Below, in pieces: positions 33,980-44,642 of a stretch of DNA of 64,000 bases (positions are counted from its first letter, which is position 1; every line of letters begins with the position of its first letter). Source of the stretch: Trichaptum fuscoviolaceum (Eukaryota; Basidiomycota; Agaricomycetes; Hymenochaetales; Trichaptaceae); contig CAJSYZ010000007.1 of the NCBI GenBank assembly GCA_910574455.1, positions 5,079,974 to 5,143,973 of the forward strand, given 5' to 3'. The notes beneath the pieces were generated by a model. The model was not told where the DNA came from, made no database searches, and saw nothing but the letters and a program-made list of their open reading frames with translations. Position numbers and translations under genes: made by a program.

Positions 33980-34328
33980 TGTTGTTTTTCTATTTTGATC
34001 TTGCGCCGAATTGAAGATATCTTTGATACTGAGTTGGAGCCCTTCGAGATCTTAGTAGTCAAGTAAAGATCGTCGCGTATCCATAGATATTTGGGACGCG
34101 TTAAGTTCATGCTGATAGCCCGAGTATGGTGCAGTCGTGGATTGACGCCGAAAAGGGAATTGCGTGTCAGACACAGCCAGATCGTTCAATAGATGTCGTC
34201 CCCAAAACTTCATGACCCAAACTCTAGTGTATCCTTGGACAACATTCAGATGAGCAGATGGTGAAAGAAAAAACTTTGAAAAGAATTGAGTTGAACGCAG
34301 TGGTAGCCATATTCGCACACTTCAAGTT
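33980..34328. other. Spacer between F-box gene and U1 candidate
   Basis: No gene recognised. It ends with CACTTCAAGTT directly before the U1 upstream element. Confidence 0.45.
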
Positions 34329-34355
34329 GGTCCGTGCGCGCGAAGACACTATAAA
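34329..34355 (+). promoter_or_regulatory. snRNA-type promoter: upstream element plus TATA box
   Basis: GGTCCGTGCGCGCGAAG, then ACAC, then TATAAA. It is identical to the block before U1 copy 1 except for one base, with the same 34 bp distance from TATA to the RNA start. Confidence 0.7.
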
Positions 34356-34383
34356 GGCCTCGCGGCTGACTTATTGAAATCTC

Positions 34384-34554
34384 ATACTTACCTTGACGGC
34401 GCATCGCCCTTCAAGTCTTGGGGATGTGGGCTGCAGAGTTGCTTCATAGCACGGCGACCTTGTCCTCAGAGGAACGCTGTGGCTTGTGTGCGGGCATGTC
34501 TCGCATGCACTTTCGGAATATTTTCCTGTCCTGTTCCTGCCCTCGGGCGGGGCG
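34384..34554 (+). ncRNA. Candidate U1 spliceosomal snRNA, copy 2
   Basis: Starts ATACTTACCT and ends with a CCTGCCC-TC-GGGCGGG stem-loop preceded by an Sm-like AATATTTTCC (34517-34526). It is nearly identical to copy 1 on the other strand (one T/G difference near 34512). Flanking sequence beyond the promoter block and a short 3' tail (CGGGCTCTTAA) has diverged, so the RNA body is what selection or gene conversion preserves. The ORFs crossing it are conserved only because the RNA is. Confidence 0.75.
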
Positions 34555-34599
34555 GGCTCTTAACTTTTGCCGGCTTTTAAGCCTAACCCTAGCCTTACT

Positions 34600-34655
34600 A
34601 GTATTGTAATACTTACTATATATTATATAGTATTGTAATACTTACTATATATAGT
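34600..34655. repeat. Short AT-rich tandem duplication
   Basis: Two copies of TAGTATTGTAATACTTAC in direct order separated by TATATATTATA. Each unit is itself partly palindromic (GTATTGTAATAC). The rest of 34656-35036 has no recognised feature other than the BTB promoter region. Confidence 0.7.
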
Positions 34656-35036
34656 AGTAGTGTTGTCCATGTACGAAGCCTGATTTGAAGTTCCGGCCAC
34701 CACTGGCAGTCAATCGTTCTTCTCTCTTTCATTTTCGAGTAATCTGTCCACAGAATTACAGACCTCAAGCAACTCGAGAAAGGACTTCTAGTATCCGACA
34801 TATTCAGATGCTCGAGTGTTCTGAATACTTCAGACATAAATAGCCAAGTACTCATGGAAGATTAATTGATGAAGTCACCCAGCGAAGAGTCAGCTTCTCT
34901 AGCCTCGCGAATGCCTCGCAGCTTCAGCTAGCCTGGTCTACAGTATCTGCCCACTTTACCCCATCTACGATACTTACCTGTCTCCATACTGTCAACATCA
35001 TTGGACTTGGGCAACCGTTCTACATCGACTTACAAA

Positions 35037-36197
35037 ATGTCATTTGTAGGCACAGCACCCGCTGAGCCAGCGCCAGAGCCATTCATCGTTGGTGCACCCT
35101 TCGACTCAGATCCAGCCGCCGACGTTGTGCTGCGCTCGTCGGACAACTTTGAGTTTCGTGCGCGGAAGGCTATTTTATCTCTCACCTCCCCAGGCTTCAA
35201 TGACTTGATTGGCACTCTTCGATCCAAATCGACTGTGGAAATCGACACTTCTACACCTCACGAAGCATCATTACCATGCATTCAGTTGTCCGAGACAGGG
35301 CCTGTCGTCGACATTCTCCTCCGACAATGCTACCCGCTCGCTCCACCCCTCATTGTGGATGACCTCGACACCTTCTTTGCCGTTCGCTTAGCCTCGTACA
35401 AATACGATATGACGTTCATAAGGACGAACATGGACAAGCACATGAAAGAGTCACATACCAACGATGCCAGGTACAACGTACTATGGTATCGAATTGCTTG
35501 TGAGCAACATATGGCAGCGCAAGCTCGACAATGTGCGTGGGATTGTCTCAGGCTTCCACTCGCAACGATCTTGAACCAATGGCAACCTGTGCCTTCATCG
35601 GACAAAGCTCTTTCAAATCTTGTCGACTATCATCACGCTGTCTCCCTTCGAATTGGAGAATACATCGGCAACTTCAATAATATCAGGAGGGTCATGGTGA
35701 TGTTCAATATGTATACGAACTGTAAGACCGGATCATGCAATGGTACTTTCAGTGACCTAGGTGGTTCGTCATGTGGGCCGAAGTGGTGGTTCAATCAACT
35801 TCATTTAGAACTACGAAGGATTTACAAGGAGGGACCCGTCACAGGCCGCGTTCTCAATCTACCACGCGTTACAACTTTCCCTCTAAGCAAACGGATCGGT
35901 TATACATCGGTTACGGCCACCCACCACTCCAAACAGTTATCCGCAAATCTCGGAGTCAATCTTCCGCCAGAACAAATTCTCCGTGGACTTTGCTCGAATT
36001 GTGAGGTATCCGTGCTAAAGAATTGGGCTGTGTTCATCACAGAGCTCAATAAAGACATTGAGGAAGAAGCTAAGAATGTACGTCTTAACCCCACCTCAAA
36101 CTTAATTGACTGACTTTTGAGAAAGATAAACTTCGCTCTACCTTGGGGACCTGAAGAAAAAGAGACCGTGTACTATAACGAATATCTCAATTTGTGA
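35037..36197 (+). CDS. BTB/POZ domain protein with C-terminal Cys4 module
   Basis: Third BTB paralogue, about 370 residues. The start MSFVGTAPAEP is chosen by analogy with relatives; an ATG at 35001 is in frame. BTB core: FDSDPAADVVLRSSDNFEFR, then ARKAILSLTSPGFNDL. The middle holds AWDCLRLPLA and LSNLVDYHHAVSLRI. The C-terminal module has C-x-TGSC, then CGPKWW, then CSNC. The open frame ends at 36113, but GTACGT at 36078 and AAAG/ATA at 36126 give a final exon (INFALPWGPEEKETVYYNEY, then LNL, stop 36195-36197). That restores the LPW tail shared with both relatives. A likely CUL3 adaptor, by family. Confidence 0.88.
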
Positions 36198-36541
36198 TCA
36201 AGGTGGCGGACATTTCATGAATGTCAAACAATATTTACCTTGTACATAGTACGATACTTCTTCTTTGATTTTTGATCTTGACTATACAGGATTTTTCGGC
36301 ACTTTTATATACGTAGAGCCCGAAAAACTGCAATGTTGCTACGATGCGGCAGACCGTATCAGCAGGAGTCGAACCGCCGGCCGGCGAGTCCGAGTCCCGC
36401 GGCCTCCGAGTCGCCGACTCGGAGTCGGGGATGCAAATAATGATGCTGACAAATCCAACAAGTTCAAGTTGGCTATGTTCTGTCTTGTCTTCAACACAAC
36501 GCTCCCTGACGACACGAACCGTATAGGTTTCGAATTCTGAA
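36198..36541. other. Intergenic with GAGTC-rich palindromic patch
   Basis: 36380-36430 has repeated GAGTCCGAGTC / CCGACTCGGAGTCGG units, partly palindromic. No gene recognised. A GGTTCGACTCC on the minus strand near 36365 mimics a tRNA B box but folds into no tRNA. Confidence 0.5.
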
Positions 36542-37587
36542 ATGGTTCTTTACTTTGAATCCTCAGGTATCCCAGTACCAGCAATTTTGTCTCAATCTTT
36601 GGCTAATTTACTCAATTGAGCATGGAAAACACCCGTCACGATCTACATGGGCAAGGACAAGTTTGAAAGTGTGCCAAATCATTATCGGCCAATTTGTATA
36701 GATCTCTGAGAACCAAAGGTCTTGCGTGTCGTGCACAGATGAGGACCTCATAAAGTACGCCTGGAAAGAAGATGTCTGGTTTCACGTAGACAAACTGTCC
36801 TCTGCACACGTCTACCTCCGACTGCCGGATTCGATACCATCATGGGAGGAGATACCAGAAGAGTTACTGACTGATTGCGCGCAGCTAGTCAAGGCTAACT
36901 CCATTGAAGGTAAGTCATAAGTGCAAATCTAACTGAAGATTCATAGCCTCAGACCGAGATCAGGCAACAAAAAGAATGATATCACAGTTATATACACTCC
37001 CGCCAGTAACTTGAAGGTTAACACACTAGTAATGCCAAGCAACTCTTGTATTCCAGACTGACATACCTGGGTAGAAAACCGGAGATATGGCTGTCGGCCA
37101 GGTGTCCTTCAAGAGCGATAAAAAAGTAAGCCGAGGCGTAATATCATTCATCTCAAATAACAAGTTATCTCTTTAAAGGTGAAAAGGGGTAACTCACATT
37201 CAGATGCTTCTTCCTAGAACATATTGGTTCGCTAACATATTCGTCCAGTGTATGTTGCGACGCGTGAAAATGCGATTGTAAATCGGCTGAACAAGACCAA
37301 GAAAGAGAAGGAGGTGAATCACGAGCAGGAGTTACAAGATCGGCTTCGGAAAGAAAGGAACGAAGCGCGAGCTGCTGCTGCTGCGAAGGTATTTCATTCT
37401 AGTGCTCTCTTTATTTTCAGAGTCTGGGTCTGAAAAAATCGTCAGAGGAAGTTGGACGAGGAACTTGCACGTAAGCGTGAAGAAGAGAAGAAGGCTCGAG
37501 ATTATTCCCTCCTCGACCAGGTGGAAGACGATGAATCACAGCCTCAATACAAGAGCGTTGAAGAAATGATGGATGATTTCATGTAGT
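36542..37587 (+). CDS. CCDC25: CCDC25/Jlp2-type NFACT-R domain protein
   Basis: About 215 residues in six or seven exons. It belongs to the CCDC25 family (yeast Jlp2), which has an NFACT-R nucleic-acid-binding domain and a charged coiled-coil tail. Readable blocks are [83 protein letters not shown] and [14 protein letters not shown]. After that come [11 protein letters not shown], a Lys/Glu-rich coiled coil and [12 protein letters not shown]. The junction after SDKKVSR appears to use a GC donor at about 37133. Nothing points to a mobile origin. It is convergent with the SDR gene. Confidence 0.9.
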
Positions 37588-37726
37588 GCGTCAAATCAAC
37601 TGATACCACTCAGCAATATACTGTTATCTGCCTGAGTATTACCTCCCATCATTTCAGCTCGATAAAGAGATCACACATTCGCTATCGTACAGTTTGAGGT
37701 CCGAAGAAACTACATTCAATACACAT

Positions 37727-38808
37727 TCAATTAACCAGCAGGGCTCCTCCATCGACAACGGTCACTGCAATCTTCTTTCAGGATTTTGTCTCGTCAACAC
37801 TATGTTGAGACCACTTACAGGTTCCAGTCGTAAACTTCGCCCGGGCGAAATAAAGATACGCCTCTGCGATGTCTTCTGTCGTGCCTACCCCGAAGCCAGT
37901 CAATAAGTGATCGCCTGCCTTTGCGATGAATGCTGCGCGCTCGGGTGGAGGTGTTTCATGGGTGGATGTGACGAAGCCTAAGATGGTTATATTCAAGTCA
38001 GCTCTCCAAAACCTGAAGAAGTGCCCCAGCTCGACTGACCGGGAATGACTGCGTTGACTCGGACTTTCTTTGGCGCAAGGTCGACGGCGAGTCCCTTGGC
38101 GAGAGTGTTGACTGCTCCATTGAGCGCAGCTCCAACCTGTATTACATTTGGGAAATCAAAGCCTTCGGACGATAATGTGCTTCTAACTCTTACCGCTGTG
38201 TTAGGCTTTGGCTTCAAGCTCAAAGATCCGGAAGTGATGGTGTAGGAGCCACCCGGCTTGATGATCTCATACTTCGCTATGGCTGGATATCCAGACTAAC
38301 TCATGAGCACGTGCATGCAAGTAAAAATCCGTATCTCTGACCTTTCGCCACGGCTACCTGGCCCCAGAACTTAACGCCAAACAGGTCCTGCGCCTTCCCG
38401 ATATCCTCGTCCGCAATCGGACCTCGGATACGAGAGTCCACCGCCGTGTATACAATATGATCGACGGGTGCGATTGATCGCAAGGCATTCGTGATGTTCT
38501 CTTCGTTCCGAACGTCGGCGGTGCCGCCTGTTATGCTCAGGCTTGTGTCCGGATATTCCTCCTTGAGGAGAGCGATGGCTTTGTCGAGGTTTGCTTGCGT
38601 GGAACCAATGATGTGGACATGTGCTCCGAATGATAAGAATGCTTCAGCGACTCCCAAACCAATCCTGTGGAGACAAGTGAGCTAACAATGCCTGGCTAAG
38701 TTTACGGGCTGAAGGAGAAGATTGTAAACTTGGTACCCACCCCCTGCTACCACCAATGATGATCACTTTGTGGCCTTGCAGCCTATTGACGAAGTTCGGT
38801 CCAGCCAT
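37727..38808 (-). CDS. Short-chain dehydrogenase/reductase
   Basis: About 250 residues, five exons. The Rossmann motif is split by an intron: VIIIGGSRG, then IGLGVAEAFLSFGAHV. The acidic patch TADVRNEENI and the core DHIVYTAVD, ITSGS and NGAVNTLAKGLAVDLAPKKV follow, with RVNAVIPG and an LTVVDGGALLVN terminus (last exon from about 37766). The usual YxxxK tyrosine is not evident: the region reads VGAALNGAVNTLAKGL, where a Y-x3-K would be expected. The classical catalytic mechanism is therefore questionable, as in the atypical SDR subgroup to which this sequence seems closest. The substrate is unknown. Confidence 0.85.
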
Positions 38809-39093
38809 AGGTTCTTCACTGATAGGAATACTACGACGTACAGCCGTTTTTATACATATCAGCGTGCCGTGGAAATGATATGCCAGGATGAGCAAGATGT
38901 CGCGATTAACAGGTCAGATTAGACTATAATTGTACTCCGTGAAGCTAAATGCGTATTCGACGGAACGCCTGGCCGGCCGATCAAGAGGAATGGCTGAAAG
39001 CAATCTCAATCACAATAGCCTTCGAGTTGCTACATACTAAGTAAAATACATCGGAGCTCTCTACACAGCATATGTATGGGGAGGCTCGTTGAT

Positions 39094-40452
39094 TCAAGAA
39101 AAAATGTCCGCATCCTCGTCCAGGAGGCGAATTCCACGGATTTTGATAATGACCTCCATCAAAGCTTCAAGTTTTTGTTCTTCTTCATCATCGTAGTCCG
39201 CAGACTCTACTTCGCCGATGTGTAACGTTCGGAGCGCCGGAAACGTTCTGACTTTACTCATGGCAAACAGCAAGTCTCTCTTGTCCTTCATGGACGGCCA
39301 TGCAACACACAGGTGCATCAAATTCGGCAAAATCGACAGAATGCGCGGCTCCAGTACGAGGTTTTCGAGAACGAGGACTTTCAATCTCGTTAGATTCCCG
39401 ACGGACTCGGAAAGGCGTGCAGGTACTGTGGGGGAGTCGCACCGCTCGCTTGTGCGAAGAACAATCATCTCGAGTGTCGGAGCCCATGCTCGAACGCAAT
39501 CGCCCAGCACATCGAGTGTACCATCGTCCATGGCGAGAGGGGCTTTGAAAGTTATTAGACCTGACGGGCACATCCTCAGCAAGTTTCGAAGATCGCGCTT
39601 GCGAAGCATAGCTGGTTTAATATTCGCATTCCAACTCCGACCAAAGTCAATCGTTTGTAGCGTAGGACAACAACCTGGGTCTGGATCGTCATCTTCATCG
39701 TCTTCATCGTCTTCATCATCCGGATCAGTTGATGGTAGTGTGTTGTGAGACGTCTGGACATGTTCGATGTGACGCCATTTCCTCATCATACGCAAGATGG
39801 TGGGGAAATTCCATAGTGTCTCCCAGCCTTCTCCAGTCGGGTCTACGCTAACGAGTTTGAATGAGACAAGTTTCTCTTTCGACATGATTGGTTCAATGAG
39901 CATTTTCCCCGCGTTAGGATGGAATGACGACCCTATTATTATCTTCATGTGCCTCAGATTTGGACAAGCAATGAGGATCTCCACAAGCTTATGTGATTCT
40001 TCCTCGGGTTTGTCTTCGTTGGGTAACAGAAGCTGCAGCTCTGTCACGATCGCTGCAAGCCTTCGATGTTCCTGTACAGTCTCGAGGAAATGGCGGATAA
40101 TAAATGATGCATGGCGAACTGGACCAGTATATGCTCTACTCTTTTCCATCATATCGGCAAGCCAGTCGTAGTATTCTGGTGAAGCCAGAGCAGGAAAGAC
40201 AGCCGTCGAACTCGGCGCTTCATGATCGCGAGTATGGACATGGGTGTAATCTAAGTCGGATCCGATCGCGACAGATTCGTATAGTAATCGCTCTGCAATA
40301 GGTCGCCAATGTTTACATACTCGGGTAAGTCTTGCTAAACGACATTGAGGAAGCCAGGTGTCGAAAGGGTGTGGATGTTTTGCAGCTTGAAATATTTCGC
40401 CCAAGACTTCCACTGGAAGTCGAGAAACACTAGACATCGCACCCAGGACCAC
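39094..40452 (-). CDS. F-box/LRR-like protein, family C
   Basis: Single-exon protein of 452 residues. The F-box reads SRLPVEVLGEIFQAAKHP, then RLARLTRVCKHWRPIAERLL. Degenerate leucine-rich repeats follow (LVEILIACPNLRHMKI, LTRLKVLVLENLVLEPRIL, FPALRTLHIGEVE). An acidic DDEDDEDDEDDDPD insert lies near residue 250 (39680-39725). Single-exon structure and motifs separate it from families A and D in this window. A predicted SCF substrate receptor. The antisense ORF of 176 codons at 39218-39748 is a shadow. Confidence 0.82.
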   Translation of the reverse strand: MVLGAMSSVSRLPVEVLGEIFQAAKHPHPFDTWLPQCRLARLTRVCKHWRPIAERLLYESVAIGSDLDYTHVHTRDHEAPSSTAVFPALASPEYYDWLADMMEKSRAYTGPVRHASFIIRHFLETVQEHRRLAAIVTELQLLLPNEDKPEEESHKLVEILIACPNLRHMKIIIGSSFHPNAGKMLIEPIMSKEKLVSFKLVSVDPTGEGWETLWNFPTILRMMRKWRHIEHVQTSHNTLPSTDPDDEDDEDDEDDDPDPGCCPTLQTIDFGRSWNANIKPAMLRKRDLRNLLRMCPSGLITFKAPLAMDDGTLDVLGDCVRAWAPTLEMIVLRTSERCDSPTVPARLSESVGNLTRLKVLVLENLVLEPRILSILPNLMHLCVAWPSMKDKRDLLFAMSKVRTFPALRTLHIGEVESADYDDEEEQKLEALMEVIIKIRGIRLLDEDADIFS

Positions 40453-40944
40453 TTGACAGTGCCTGCGATTAAGCTAACAAGAAGACTATGCTGTTATATC
40501 ATTAGAAATCTTGTGAGTTATAAATCACTTGCGTGACTCCGGTTTTTTATGTCTGCTCAATGGCTTTGTTGACTATAATGTCAGGTATTTCGTTGAACGA
40601 TGTCGTGGTTCGAGTCGAACCTGCTGGCACCATCAGATTGCCCAGCCAGTGTATTAATAGTAGTACTACCGCACGTGATGATCGTGTAACACTTCACGTC
40701 GAGGAACGCGAAGTACGCAAAGGCCTGCTCCTTTCGAATCTACGACGGATTTGATCACTGTTGGTCGAACAGACTCCAAGTACGGTATGTACCCGTTCAT
40801 GAACCTAGCACAAGAACTTAGGAATTGAAATGAGACACATGCTACAAGATAAACGTTATACAGTATATTGGTGCAACAAATACGATAATGCCCTACCTAG
40901 TACATCTTCAAATTGAAGAATTGCACCTGACGGAAAACAACGCA
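40453..40944. other. Spacer between F-box genes
   Basis: Promoter region of the family C gene and 3' flank of the family D gene. Nothing recognised. Confidence 0.5.
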
Positions 40945-42899
40945 TCATCCGTAGTAGAACGTATGAAGCATATTGTCGGTCGTTGTAATCGATATCGCCG
41001 CTATATCCGGCCTTAAAAAAATCTGATGCGCTTCCTGGAGCACCTTCTGCGGCACGTCCTTGAGCACCTTCACATCAATTCGTCCGTGTCCTTTTTTCAC
41101 TTTCGGAAACGTAGCGAGGCGAAGTGCATAGGTGCCCGCCTTGTTGTTCCACGGGTAGATCACCGTCTCGATATAGGCAATGTGGTTGAAACTTACGCCC
41201 ATCAGCGGGAATTTGAGCTGCGCGTCGTACGGCATGATTCTCGGGTGAATGAGCGGCAAGATCAGCCGCGCGTCCTCATATGGGCCCTCCTCTGACGTAT
41301 AGTGCTGCGCAACCTGGTACTGCACCATGCGACCCGCCGTTCCCCCTGCTATCTGGATGCTGTAGACGAATATGTGCGAGTGCTGCGCGGGCACGCCGGG
41401 ATACCGGTGGTGCGGCGGCGGGATGCTCCAGCAGATGAACTGTTCAGCGAGTCCGAGTGAGCCTTTGGGCAACTTGAATGGCGTAGATACGTGTGTGTAT
41501 TCAGCGTCGACCGACTCAGATTCGGGGGGCGTCTGCGTGCGGATAGGATGTGCGAGGGCAGTGTAGACGTCTGGGAATGCCCGTGGCTTCAGACACGAGA
41601 CCTTGAATGACTCCTGAATCCATTGGTCGTCGCGCTCGACGCAGACGACTACAGACTGATTATCATCTGAATAGCGGATGAGGCTTGTCATATGGTCTGC
41701 GGGTTTGCCCTACCGAAAAAAAGGTGGGGGTAAATATAGGACAACTCATGCTGAAGCAAGCAAGATATCACTCACAATAGACAAGTCGGTGTCGAGCATG
41801 GCATAAGAGCGCGTATCCCAGTCGAAAATCACAAATATCTTGAGGTTTATTGGTGCCTGATTTTGGTATACCAAAAGACAGACAGTCTTTTCCTCGGCGT
41901 TCATTGCCATAGCCACTAGCAACCATTCATTCGGTATGTTATGTGTTATGCCCTGATCGAATTCAACAAGACGATCCAAAGAGTTCATTCTGATATGCAC
42001 TACGTAAAGCTGCATTCTGAGAAATTATTGCATGTCGGCGATGGAGAACGTTTCCGAAAATCGAAATACACTCACTCCGAGTTGTCGGGGCTATTTCCAA
42101 TGATGATGGCGTATACGGCACCGGTCTGGTAGGATTTTGCGAACGACAATCGTGGGCGGGTGTATTGCATGTAGAACTCGCTGATGCAGTGTTTAGTCTC
42201 GATGTCTATACACACGAGTGTATCCTCCGTCGGAACGATGAAGTAGTTGTCACAGACATAGTTGGAGGCGATCGGCAGGAGCTCTGTGACATTGGTCCCA
42301 AGGGAGAAAGAAGCTTGTCGGACCACTATGGGATGTTGCCCTTGAGGTCTCTTGTCCCAGTTCAACTGGAGATATCGGGTCCGAAGGATTACGCGCTTCA
42401 AGTCAACGAGGGGAAGGGAAGCGGGGTTGATGGAGTCATCGACAACCATACATGCTATCTCGGCTTGCAATGAGAACGCGAGGCGGTGCCATACTTCTGG
42501 ACTTTGTGTTGCGTCGTACACTTTCCGACATACCTTCGGGAAACAGACGTGAGGTTAGGCCCACCCCAAAGGTTGATTCTCTGGTAAAATGGAACATACC
42601 TGGGACATGGCCTGAACTTCCGAGAGCTCCATATGTAGAAGGATAGCCAATAGGACGTCATAAGGCAGCTTGTCTAATATGGATGGTCCGCGTTCCAGTA
42701 CATCTTCCAAAGCCTCCTGCTCTTTCTTCGCGTCCGTCCCATTCTTCCTCCATATTATCTTCTTGATTGGTGCGGTAAACCGTGAGCGAATTGTCTTCTC
42801 CGCCCGATTTGGTTTCGCCATAGCCTTGCCTATGAAAGAGAGCTTCGCGAACAGCTTTGTGGGGAGCGACGATCTCGAAGCTTGCGCTTGAGAAGTCAT
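40945..42899 (-). CDS. F-box protein with long C-terminal domain, family D
   Basis: About 575 residues, four exons. A basic N-terminus is followed by the F-box ILDKLPYDVLLAILLHMEL, then SEVQAMSQVCRKVYDATQSP; an intron after SQ is conserved in the paralogue. The large C-terminal region resembles a beta-propeller-like or WD-type scaffold in strand pattern (VRQASFSLGTNVTELLPIAS, LVCIDIETKHC, FVIFDWDTRSYAML). It ends in VKVLKDVPQKVLQEAHQIFL and AAISITTTDNMLHTFYYG. A paralogue at 57264-59149 has the same order. The domain assignment beyond the F-box is inference. Confidence 0.82.
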
Positions 42900-43528
42900 G
42901 TCGTTAACTCTGGTGGGCGCTCGCAGTCAGAAGAAATTCGCTCGAAGCTGATATAGCAGTGACATAGCTTGCCAGTGCAAGGCAAGGCTGTGTTGGTGAG
43001 TCTCACCAGGTGAGATCAGTGGGCTGTGTGCCTGCCAATGTCACATGAAGGCTATGTCCGGATTTTCCTTCCGGATCCTCAATCGGAAAAAAATCCGGAG
43101 TCTTAGTGATGGAGATCAACAGAGTGACAGATGATTGGGGTGAAGAGTAAGAAAGTCATAGCAGCTTGCATACAAAGATTTTGGTTGTGAGTTGAGCTTC
43201 TGGTGAAAGAAATATCAAGACAAGTGTTGATCAACAGACCGACCAACTCAAAAATGTTCAAGTTGAAGCGGAGTCTGAACTGTAACTACATAGTAAAAAT
43301 ATTACTGTAGTTGAGCTTGCTACAAACTCCATTCGAGATTTGTGTGACTCTGAGGAAATTCAGTTTGGCAGTCGTTGGAGATCAACCCTTTTCTAATCCC
43401 TCGTAGCTCATGTATGAAGAAATACAATCATATTCATTTGAACTTCCTGTTACGGACGTTAGGTATAGTAACTGAATGAGATGATGCCGGACTTCGGCAT
43501 TCTGTTTTCGTTCGACTTGAGTAACTTG
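42900..43528. other. Intergenic, no supported gene
   Basis: Upstream region of the family D F-box gene. It contains inverted TTGCCAGTGCAAGGCAA-type sequence (42971-42987) and one TTCAAGTTGAAG palindrome (43257). No gene recognised. Confidence 0.5.
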
Positions 43529-44122
43529 AAGGTAGTCGTCGGCGGAATCCAGCTACCACGTGACTTTCACTTCGTCGCACTTTCTACACCTCCCCACTGC
43601 TCACACACCGGTACAAAATCAGGCATTCTGGCTCCATAGATTTGTAGAGAATAACTGTAGCTTCTTAATGATGCAAAAGTTTTGAAGAAAAAATGTTTCA
43701 CTCGGACTCTATTTTAGAAAAAGGTTTTTTCTCTAAAATAGCTTAGATTTCCATTTCCAGTAGTTTGCCGCAAAATTAAAAAAACTTCATCTGAATTTGG
43801 CGGAGTGACTGTGACGTGACATACCCATATATAGAAGCATTAGTAAGCAGTCTACACCGGCACACTCCGAGCTCAGGGTCCCGGAGCACGGAGAAGAGCC
43901 CGGTCAACCATCGGGTGAAAGGGTACTTGCACAAGTAAGTTAAAAGCTCCGGAAAGCACCGGAAAGCATGAAAAAACACATAAAAAGGCTATACACGTCT
44001 TGTAGAATATTTTAAGAATTAATTATATTTTTGAGATCACCCATTTACCAGAATTTGGCGGTGTGACCGTGACATGTCACACACACGTGATATGTTGCTG
44101 GATTTCATCGACGACTACCTTA
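43529..44122. mobile_element. Non-autonomous TIR element (MITE-like), copy 2
   Basis: About 594 bp, a diverged copy of the element at 180-787. The inverted ends are AAGGTAGTCGTCG with AATCCAGC and a CACGTG block. The right end keeps TA; the left has mutated to GA. It has the same two internal GAATTTGGCGGxGTGAC motifs (43794 and 44051). The GCACCGGAAAGCA stretch and the CAACCATCGG block align in order with copy 1. No coding capacity. Confidence 0.85.
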
Positions 44123-44642
44123 CATCCTCGTCCAAATCACAACGAGAATCCCAAAACGATTGTTTGTTCAGCACAAACCCAGAGAGTATAAAGGAGTGGC
44201 ACGCTCGTCGTCAATTCCCCACTTCCTCTTGCTCTTCCACACCCACAAGCGCCGACACGCAGTCGGCAATGCTAGCACACTGGCAGCAGCAGCCGATCTG
44301 TTTCCGGTGATGAAGACCCGAATGCCAGTACATTAATAGTAAGTGAGCCGTATATAGTTGCATTTTTCCCTGAATGTTTCCATTGGAGTTGCCACGCAAT
44401 TCCGGCCGATGATCATGATCTCGATCGCATCATACTTGCTCGGTAATTGCATTACGAGCTCACGTTTAAACTGCTTCGTTTAACTCAGGGTCTAGATAGT
44501 ACTTTGTTGACGTCTCATTTTGCAGTTGTAGACCTTACTTGCTCTACAGTTGCCCATTGTTCAACTCAAATTTATTTATAACTTGATTTTCTGGCATCAG
44601 GCTCTCCAACCTTTTACAAGTATATCTAAAGATCGGAAGAGA
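44123..44642. other. Upstream region of GSH2
   Basis: No gene recognised. Contains TGATCATGATC palindromic sequence (44412-44422). Confidence 0.45.

Noticed and set aside
36355..36380. tRNA-like B box GGTTCGACTCC on the minus strand
   Set aside because: No pairing acceptor stem, T stem or A box at proper distances; it lies in a GAGTC-rich repeat patch.
39218..39748. 176-codon plus-strand ORF with a poly-serine end
   Set aside because: Complement of the acidic insert and LRR region of the family C F-box gene.
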